Shown one piece after another: positions 58,646 through 64,000 of a DNA stretch of 64,000 bases. The notes below the pieces were generated by a model. It did not search any database and had not been told where the DNA came from. It was given only the letters and a program-made list of their open reading frames with translations. How positions within the stretch are numbered: the first letter of the stretch is position 1; each line of letters begins with the position of its first letter. A program made the position numbers and the translations under genes. The stretch comes from DASVBE01 sp963770375 (lineage in GTDB: Bacteria > Actinomycetota > Actinomycetes > Streptosporangiales > Streptosporangiaceae): contig CAVYPM010000021.1 in assembly GCA_963770375.1 (NCBI GenBank), positions 62,001 to 126,000 of the forward strand, written 5' to 3'.

Positions 58646-59128
58646 ATGGACCTTGCCGCGCTCGAGGAAATCCGCCGGGTGAAGTACCGCTACCTGCGCT
58701 GCGTCGACCTGAAGCGGTGGGACGAGATGACGGAGGTCTTCACCGAAGGCGCAACCGCCAATTACGGCACGCCCGCCCTGGGCAAGCCGCTGGACCTGGA
58801 CGGCCGGGACGCGATCATCGGCTTCCTGCGGGAGAACCTGGGCCCCGGCATCACCACGGTTCACTTTGCCAGCCAGCCGGAGATCGACATCGACGGCGAC
58901 ACGGCGTCGGCCACCTGGTGCTTCGAGGACACCGTGATCGTTACCGAGCACCGGCTGGTCATCAAGGGCGCGGCGTTCTACGAGGACCGCTACGAGCGGG
59001 GCGGGGACGGCCGGTGGCGGATCGCCCATACCGGCTACACCCGCACCTACGAGCTGATGATGTCCCTGGACGACCTGCCCAGCCTGCGGTTCACCGCCAA
59101 CCGCTGGGCCCCGCAGCCCGCTTCCTGA
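58646..59128 (+). CDS. SnoaL-like/NTF2-fold protein
   Basis: A 160-residue protein from ATG 58646: ALEEIRRVKYRYLRCVDLKRWDEMTEVFTEGATANYG, then FASQPEIDIDGDTASATWCFED and a C-terminal RWRIAHTGYTRTYEL. This is the SnoaL_4-type cone fold shared with ketosteroid isomerase, though the isomerase active-site Asp/Tyr pair is not evident. Given the operator at 58599, a small-molecule role in steroid turnover is plausible but not shown. Confidence 0.78.
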   Translation: MDLAALEEIRRVKYRYLRCVDLKRWDEMTEVFTEGATANYGTPALGKPLDLDGRDAIIGFLRENLGPGITTVHFASQPEIDIDGDTASATWCFEDTVIVTEHRLVIKGAAFYEDRYERGGDGRWRIAHTGYTRTYELMMSLDDLPSLRFTANRWAPQPAS

Positions 59129-59151
59129 CCTGCGGCTCGTTGACGCCGTTC

Positions 59152-59165
59152 TAGAACGCGTTCTA
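59152..59165. promoter_or_regulatory. KstR operator, exact match and fully palindromic
   Basis: TAGAACGCGTTCTA, symmetric about its centre and extended by one C/G pair. It ends 10 bp before the DUF1214 gene. Confidence 0.9.
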
Positions 59166-59175
59166 GTGTGACGAA

Positions 59176-60354
59176 ATGCTCACCGAGTCGTTCGCTGCGG
59201 CGGTCGCCGAGGCCGAGCAGATCATCTCCGCCGCGCCGCACATCAGCAGCGACGCGGACCTGGCCGAGGGGTACGACTACCTGGCCGGGAACATCCGGGG
59301 GTCGCTTCAGCTGGCCTGGGCCTACCAGCTCGACTTCCCGTACTTCATCGCGTCCACCGGGCCGTACACGAAGATGGGCCTGGACAACCCGGACGCGCTG
59401 TACTTCCACTCCTACCTGCGGGACGACGCGGAGTACGTGGTCACCGGCCGCCGCGGCAGCACCCGCGACCTGAGCTTCCAGGTGCTGAAGGGCGACTACA
59501 CCCCGGCCGAGGTGCCCGACAGCCTGACCGCGTTCGACGACCGGGCCCTCGACATCGCCGCCGACGGCACGTTCGGGCTGCGGTTCGGCCCGCCCGTGCC
59601 GGACCCGGGCCCGCAGTACTACACGCTCGCCCCGGGTTCCTCGATGCTCGTGGTCCGCGAGGTCTACAGCGACTGGGCCGCCGAGCGGCGCGGCACGATC
59701 AGCATCCGCCGCGCGGACCGGGCGGGCTGCGCGCCGCCGCCCGAGGGCGTCTCCCGGCAGGCCAAGCGGTACGGCGCGGCCGGCAAGATCCTGCTGTCCC
59801 GGCTGCGGACGTTCCTCGCCTTCCCCGAGTGGTTCTACCTGAACCTGCCGGTCAACACGATGACCCCGCCCCGGCGCACCCCCGGCGGCCTGGCCACCCA
59901 GTTCTCCTCGGCCGGCCACTACCGGCTGGCCGGGGACGAGGCCATGATCGTGACGGTGCCTGCGGCGCCCCGCGAGGTCGCGCCCTACCAGGGGATCCAG
60001 CTCGGCAGCATGTGGTACGTCTCGCTGGACTACATCAACCACCAGACCAGCCTGACCGCGGACCAGGCGGTGGCCAGCCCGGACGGCCTGCTGCGGTTCG
60101 TGATCTGCGAGCGGGATCCCGGGGTCGCGAACTGGCTGGAGACCACCGGCCATCAGCGCGGCTACGTGCAGATCCGCTGGCAGCAGCTGACCAGGGACCT
60201 GGGCCCGGACGACGGGCCGCAGGTGGAGGTTGTCCCGTTCGCGGACCTGCCCGCCCGGCTGCCCTACGCCGGCCAGGCGCGGGTGACCCCCGCGGAGTGG
60301 GCCCAGCGGATCGCGGCCCGGCAGGCCGCGGTCGCCGACCGGATGCTGGGCTGA
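59176..60354 (+). CDS. DUF1214 protein (Rv3531c-like)
   Basis: A 392-residue protein; DLAEGYDYLAGNIRGSLQLAWAYQLDFPYF and GRRGSTRDLSFQVLKGDY at the N-terminus, YYTLAPGSSMLVVREVYSDWAAERRGTISI in the middle. Family and order (DUF1214, SDR, sulfotransferase) fit mycobacterial Rv3531c-Rv3530c-Rv3529c in the KstR regulon. Function is unknown. ATG 59176 with no ribosome site, 10 bp from the operator, suggests leaderless translation. Its stop overlaps the next start (TGATG-type). Confidence 0.83.
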   Translation: MLTESFAAAVAEAEQIISAAPHISSDADLAEGYDYLAGNIRGSLQLAWAYQLDFPYFIASTGPYTKMGLDNPDALYFHSYLRDDAEYVVTGRRGSTRDLSFQVLKGDYTPAEVPDSLTAFDDRALDIAADGTFGLRFGPPVPDPGPQYYTLAPGSSMLVVREVYSDWAAERRGTISIRRADRAGCAPPPEGVSRQAKRYGAAGKILLSRLRTFLAFPEWFYLNLPVNTMTPPRRTPGGLATQFSSAGHYRLAGDEAMIVTVPAAPREVAPYQGIQLGSMWYVSLDYINHQTSLTADQAVASPDGLLRFVICERDPGVANWLETTGHQRGYVQIRWQQLTRDLGPDDGPQVEVVPFADLPARLPYAGQARVTPAEWAQRIAARQAAVADRMLG

Positions 60355-61133
60355 TGGCGCTGCTGGAGGGCACCGTGGTGGTGGTCTCCGGGGTCGGCCC
60401 GGACCTGGGCCGGTCGATCGCGCTGCGCTGCGCGCGGGCCGGGGCGGACCTGGTGCTCGCCGCACGCACCGCGGCCCGCCTGGACGAGGTGGCCAAGGAG
60501 GTCACCGCGCTCGGGCGGCGGGCCGCGGCGATACCGGCGGATATCACCGACGAGACGTCCGCCGCGGGGCTGGCCGAGGCCGCGGTGGCCGCCTTCGGGC
60601 GCGTCGACACGCTGATCCACAACGCCTTCGTGATCCCGCCGATGACGAGCCTGGCCAAGGCGGATCTGGGCACGTTCCGGAAAGCGTACGAAACAAACGT
60701 CATGGCGGCCCTGAACCTGACCCGCCTGCTGACCCCGGCGCTGGCGGAGCACGACGGCTCGGTCGTGATGATCAACTCGGCGGTGCTGCGGCACTCGCGG
60801 GTCACGTTCGGCGGCTACAAGATGTCCAAGTCCGCGCTGCTCGCCCTGGCCCAGAGCCTGGCCACCGAGCTCGGGCCGCAGGGCATACGGGTCAACTCGG
60901 TCGCCCCCGGCTGGATCTGGGGCGGCACGCTGCAGTGGTACTTCGGGCACCTGGCCGATCAGCGCGGCGTGCCGCGGCAGGTGGTCTACGACGAGACCGC
61001 GGCCAGCACGGACCTGCGGCGGCTGCCCGAGCCGGACGAGGTCGCCGACGCGGTGGTGTTCCTGGCCTCGCCGATGGCCCGGGCCATCACCGGCCAGTGC
61101 CTCGACGTGAACTGCGGCGAGTTCCACCACTAG
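60354..61133 (+). CDS. short-chain dehydrogenase (Rv3530c-like)
   Basis: A 259-residue SDR: VVVVSGVGPDLGRSIALRCARAGA (cofactor loop), ADIT, IHNAFV in place of the usual NNAG, INSAV, and YKMSKSAL with the catalytic Tyr and Lys. LNSVAPGWIWGGTLQWYFGHLADQ-type loop is specific to this branch. The replacement of NNAG by HNAF is a feature of the subfamily or a sign of altered activity. Coupled to the DUF1214 gene. Confidence 0.85.
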   Translation: MALLEGTVVVVSGVGPDLGRSIALRCARAGADLVLAARTAARLDEVAKEVTALGRRAAAIPADITDETSAAGLAEAAVAAFGRVDTLIHNAFVIPPMTSLAKADLGTFRKAYETNVMAALNLTRLLTPALAEHDGSVVMINSAVLRHSRVTFGGYKMSKSALLALAQSLATELGPQGIRVNSVAPGWIWGGTLQWYFGHLADQRGVPRQVVYDETAASTDLRRLPEPDEVADAVVFLASPMARAITGQCLDVNCGEFHH

Positions 61134-61143
61134 AGGGATGGCG

Positions 61144-62337
61144 ATGAGCGGCGAGCCCGGACTCGGCACCGTGGCGGAGCTGTGCGCGGCCGCCGCCTCG
61201 CTCACCGGGCTCGATGACTTCGGCGCGGACGACTTCCGCGACGGCCTGGCCGTGCTTCTTGAGTCCTACGCCCGCGACGCCGGCCTGACCCCGCGCGGCG
61301 TGCGGGTGAGCCGCGCGCTGGTGCGCGGAGCGCTGACCGCCCGGCTGTTCAGCGAGGCCGGCTGTGCCCGGCACCCGGAGCACGCCGCGGTGCCGGTGGA
61401 TCGCCCGGTGTTCGTCACCGGGCTGCCGCGCACCGGGACCACTGCGCTGCACCGGCTGCTCACCGCCGACCCGGCGCACCAGGGGCTCGAGCTGTGGCTG
61501 GCCGAGGTGCCGCAGCCGCGCCCGCCCCGGGCCGGCTGGCCGGGCGACCCGGTGTTCCAGGCGATCCAGGCGGGCGTGCAGCGCCACCAGGTGGCCCACC
61601 CCGAGTTCATGGGCGTCCACTTCATGGCCGCCGACCAGGTCGAGGAGTGCTGGCAGCTGCTGCGCCAGTCGATGCGCTCGGTGTCCTGGGAGTGCCTGGC
61701 CCATCTGCCGTCGTATTCGTCCTGGCTGGCCGGGCAGGACTGGACCGCGGCGTACCGCAGGCACCGGCGCAACCTGCAGCTGATCGGCCTGCCCGACCAG
61801 CGCCGCCGCTGGGTGCTGAAGAACCCCAGCCACCTGTTCGCGCTGCCCGCGCTGCTCGAGGTGTACCCGGACGCGCTGATCATCCAGACGCACCGGGCGC
61901 CGCGGACCGCGATCGCGTCGGTCTGCAGCCTGGCGGCGCAGGCGTCGGATGGGTGGTCGGACGTGTTCGCCGGTGAGGTTCTCGGCCGGGATCAGCTCGA
62001 GCTGTGGGCGCGCGGGCTCGGCCTGTTTACCGCGGCGCGGGCCTCGTGCGACCCGGCGCGGTTCTGCGACGTGGACTACGAGGCGTTCGTGGCCGACCCG
62101 ATGGGGACGATGGAGCGGGTGTACGCCTGGCTCGGGCGGGCGCTGACCGGCGCGGCCGCGGACGCGATGCGGGCGCTGGCGAGCGGGCCGCCGGGCGGCG
62201 CGGCCGGCCCGGGTGGTGCGGGCGGCGCGGGTGGCGGGCGGCCGGTGCACCGGTACGCGCTGGCCGACTTCGGGCTGACCGGGGAGCAGGTCGACGAGCG
62301 GTTCGCCGGCTACCAGGGTGCGGGTGCCCATGCCTGA
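61144..62337 (+). CDS. sulfotransferase-family protein (Rv3529c-like)
   Basis: About 397 residues. VFVTGLPRTGTTALHRLL is the PAPS 5'-phosphate loop; RRRWVLKNPSHLFALPALLEVYPDALIIQTHR holds the 3'-phosphate-binding arginine/serine region. ATG 61144 fits AGAGGG better than ATG 61138. A Gly/Ala-rich insertion (about 352-370) precedes the C-terminus. Family membership suggests sulfation of a hydroxylated steroid or lipid. Third gene of the operon; overlaps the flippase start by eight bases. Confidence 0.83.
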   Translation: MSGEPGLGTVAELCAAAASLTGLDDFGADDFRDGLAVLLESYARDAGLTPRGVRVSRALVRGALTARLFSEAGCARHPEHAAVPVDRPVFVTGLPRTGTTALHRLLTADPAHQGLELWLAEVPQPRPPRAGWPGDPVFQAIQAGVQRHQVAHPEFMGVHFMAADQVEECWQLLRQSMRSVSWECLAHLPSYSSWLAGQDWTAAYRRHRRNLQLIGLPDQRRRWVLKNPSHLFALPALLEVYPDALIIQTHRAPRTAIASVCSLAAQASDGWSDVFAGEVLGRDQLELWARGLGLFTAARASCDPARFCDVDYEAFVADPMGTMERVYAWLGRALTGAAADAMRALASGPPGGAAGPGGAGGAGGGRPVHRYALADFGLTGEQVDERFAGYQGAGAHA

Positions 62338-63838
62338 CCTCGGACGTGTCCTGTCGGCCCTGACCGTTACGAACGGACGGCGGCGAGATCCCGCAGCCGG
62401 CCTGGGCGGCGCGGGCGGCCGGGGGCGGGCCGGGCCTGCCCTGGCCTCTGGTCCCGTGGCCGGCCCGCGGCAGGCTGTTCTGCCGGGCCGGCCGGCCGGC
62501 GGCGTGCTGGGCCGCGCGCTGGCCCTGCTGCCGGCCGGGACCGTGGCGGTCGGCGCCGGCCTGGCGGTACTCGGCGCGGGCTCGTTCGCCCATCTCGCCG
62601 TGGCCGGTCACAGCCTGCCGGTGGCCGCGATGGCCCAGATGTCCGTGCTGTGGTCCGTGGTCTACCTGCTCGGGCTTGGCGTGTTCTTCCCGGTCGAGCA
62701 GGAGCTGACCCGGCTGGTAGCCGCGCGTACCGCGGCCGGCCAGGGCGCCGCACCGGTGGCCCGGCGCGGTGCGGCCGCCGCGGCGGCCCTGCTGGCCGTG
62801 GTGCTGCTGACCATGGTCCTGGCCGCCGGGCCGCTGGCCGGCCGCCTCTTCGACGGCCACACCGAGCTGGTGCCGGTGGCCGGCACGGCCGCGCTGGCGC
62901 TGGCGGTCACCTCGGTGAGCCGGGGCACGCTGGCCGGCCTGGGCCGGTTCGACGTCTACGGCCGCCAGCTGGCCGCCGACGGCGGGCTGCGGGTGATCTT
63001 TGCGGTGGGCCTGGGCGCCGCGGGGGTCCGGTCCGCCGCCGCGTTCGGGCTCATCCTGACGGCGGCCCCGCTGCTGGCGGTGGCCGGCACGGCCCGGCCG
63101 CTGCTGGCCGGGCTGCGCCCCGGGCCGGAGCTGCCCTGGCGGTCCGTGCGCGGGCGGCTGGCCCTGCTGCTGACCACCATGCTGCTCGCCCAGGTGGTGA
63201 TCAGCGCGGCGGTGCTGGACATCCGGGTGCTGTCCCCCGGGCGGCCGGCCGTGGTGGGTGCCCTGCTGGCGGCGGTGGTGCTGGCCCGGATCCCGCTGTT
63301 CGCGTTCACCCCGGTGCAGACGGCTCTGCTGCCCGGCCTGTGCGGCGCGCTGACGGTGGACGACCGGGCGCGGTTCCGCCTGCTGCTGGGCCGGGCCTGC
63401 GCGGCGGTGCTGGTGCTTGGCGTGACCGGCGCGGTGGTGCTCACGCTGGCCGGGCCGTGGCTGATCCGGGTGCTGTTCGGCGCCCAGGCGGCGCTGCCCG
63501 CGGCCGGGTTCGCCTGGCTGGGCCTGGGTGTGCTGGCCTACCTTCTCGCGCTGGTGCTGGGGCAGGGGGCGCAGGCGCAGGCCCGTCATGCCGGGCAGGT
63601 GCTGGCCTGGCTGGCCGGCGCCGGCGTGCTGGCCGCGGTCACGCTGGGGCCGGGAACGGCGCTGACCCGGGTGACGGTGGCGTTCGCGGCCGGGTCGGCG
63701 ACGGTGGCTGTGGTGCTGGCCGTGGTGCTGCTGGCCCGGCGGCCGGGCTCCGGCTTAGCGGTGACGGCCAGCCGCGCCGGGCCCGCGCCCGGGGCGGCTG
63801 GAGTCGTGAGCCGGTGGCTCGCGCCGCGGGCAGCGTAA
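62330..63838 (+). CDS. MOP-superfamily flippase-like membrane protein
   Basis: A 502-residue protein with a basic N-terminal tail and about 12-14 helices, for example LALLPAGTVAVGAGLAVLGAG, VYLLGLGVFFPVEQELTRLVAARTA and LALLLTTMLLAQVVISAAV. The FFPVEQELTRL and GRLFDG segments are typical of polysaccharide-exporter (Wzx/MurJ-like) proteins. ATG 62330 overlaps the sulfotransferase end, so it is translated from the same KstR-controlled message. It would move a lipid-linked substrate across the membrane. Confidence 0.8.
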   Translation: MPDLGRVLSALTVTNGRRRDPAAGLGGAGGRGRAGPALASGPVAGPRQAVLPGRPAGGVLGRALALLPAGTVAVGAGLAVLGAGSFAHLAVAGHSLPVAAMAQMSVLWSVVYLLGLGVFFPVEQELTRLVAARTAAGQGAAPVARRGAAAAAALLAVVLLTMVLAAGPLAGRLFDGHTELVPVAGTAALALAVTSVSRGTLAGLGRFDVYGRQLAADGGLRVIFAVGLGAAGVRSAAAFGLILTAAPLLAVAGTARPLLAGLRPGPELPWRSVRGRLALLLTTMLLAQVVISAAVLDIRVLSPGRPAVVGALLAAVVLARIPLFAFTPVQTALLPGLCGALTVDDRARFRLLLGRACAAVLVLGVTGAVVLTLAGPWLIRVLFGAQAALPAAGFAWLGLGVLAYLLALVLGQGAQAQARHAGQVLAWLAGAGVLAAVTLGPGTALTRVTVAFAAGSATVAVVLAVVLLARRPGSGLAVTASRAGPAPGAAGVVSRWLAPRAA

Positions 63839-63870
63839 TCCTTCCTGAACGTGCTGGGCGTGCTGCGTGG

Positions 63871-64000
63871 CTAGCCTTGCGGGGCGGGGGTGGTGGCGTT
63901 CTGGCCCGGTGCTGGCGCGGGGGCGGTGAGCCGGCTGTGGCCGTTGACCGGGGTGGAGCGGGTCAGCGTGTCGAAGATCGACAGGCCCTGGCCGACCAGG
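63871..64000 (-). CDS. C-terminal end of a protein, truncated by window edge
   Basis: The last 42 codons of a minus-strand gene (LVGQGLSIFDTLTRSTPVNG, then a Pro/Ala-rich tail ending PAPQG) and its TAG are visible. The frame is open to the window end. I do not recognise the family from this tail. Confidence 0.5.
   Translation of the reverse strand, partial: LVGQGLSIFDTLTRSTPVNGHSRLTAPAPAPGQNATTPAPQG

Overview
The window is chromosomal DNA of a very high-GC actinobacterium, judged from roughly three-quarters G+C by eye, GTG/TTG starts, F420-type enzymes, AftD/DUF3068/DUF2613 envelope genes and a KstR/KstR2 regulon. It is almost entirely a steroid (cholesterol/sterol) catabolism supercluster. 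Names are given by resemblance to the M. tuberculosis and Rhodococcus proteins recalled from memory; no database search was run. The species cannot be named. The gene set is close to mycobacterial but the order and the insertions are different.

Layout. 1-1079: 3' part of fadE27. 1080-5176: an accessory island with a secreted fascin-like protein, a broken second copy of the fadE27 tail, and a dense array of about 20 tRNA genes interrupted by a zinc-ribbon/LAGLIDADG protein and partly bounded by a 24-nt inverted repeat. 5177-14915: side-chain genes (F420 oxidoreductase, nitronate-monooxygenase-like flavoprotein, fadD19, echA19, another acyl-CoA ligase, then DUF35-ltp4-ltp3). 14958-17502: divergent cyp125 and fadA5. 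17558-25422: the KstR2-type C/D-ring block (ipdF, fadE30 / fadD3, echA, fadE31-33) around a perfect KstR2 box. 25429-34958: A/B-ring genes (hsaB, hsaC, hsaD, hsaA / kshA, small protein, kshB; a KstD-family flavoprotein; kstD). 35694-42984: the igr-type operon fadE34-fadE28-fadE29-chsH2-chsH1-ltp2, divergent from kstR itself (43232-43849).

43955-58549: a cell-envelope glycan block matching the mycobacterial Rv0224c-Rv0236c neighbourhood (methyltransferase, DUF3068, acyltransferase, AftD, GT4, GT2, DUF2613, two multi-spanning GT-C-like proteins) plus an F420 enzyme. 58646-63838: a SnoaL-like protein and a DUF1214-SDR-sulfotransferase-flippase operon.

The parts are tied together by KstR operators of the form TnnAACnnGTTnnA. 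I find eight exact matches, among them one at the centre of a 32-bp perfect palindrome between hsaA and kshA, and four or five near matches. They sit before fadD19/echA19, the second fadD, cyp125, fadA5, hsaA/kshA, the kstD pair, fadE34/kstR and the DUF1214 operon, as expected, but also before the envelope methyltransferase, the acyltransferase and the DUF2613-GT2-GT4-aftD operon. The picture is a steroid-responsive regulon that also embraces envelope glycan genes.

About nine genes carry single-base frameshifts, placed below by comparing reading frames; these may be assembly errors. Small in-frame repeat insertions and at least one dispersed about 85-bp repeat also occur.
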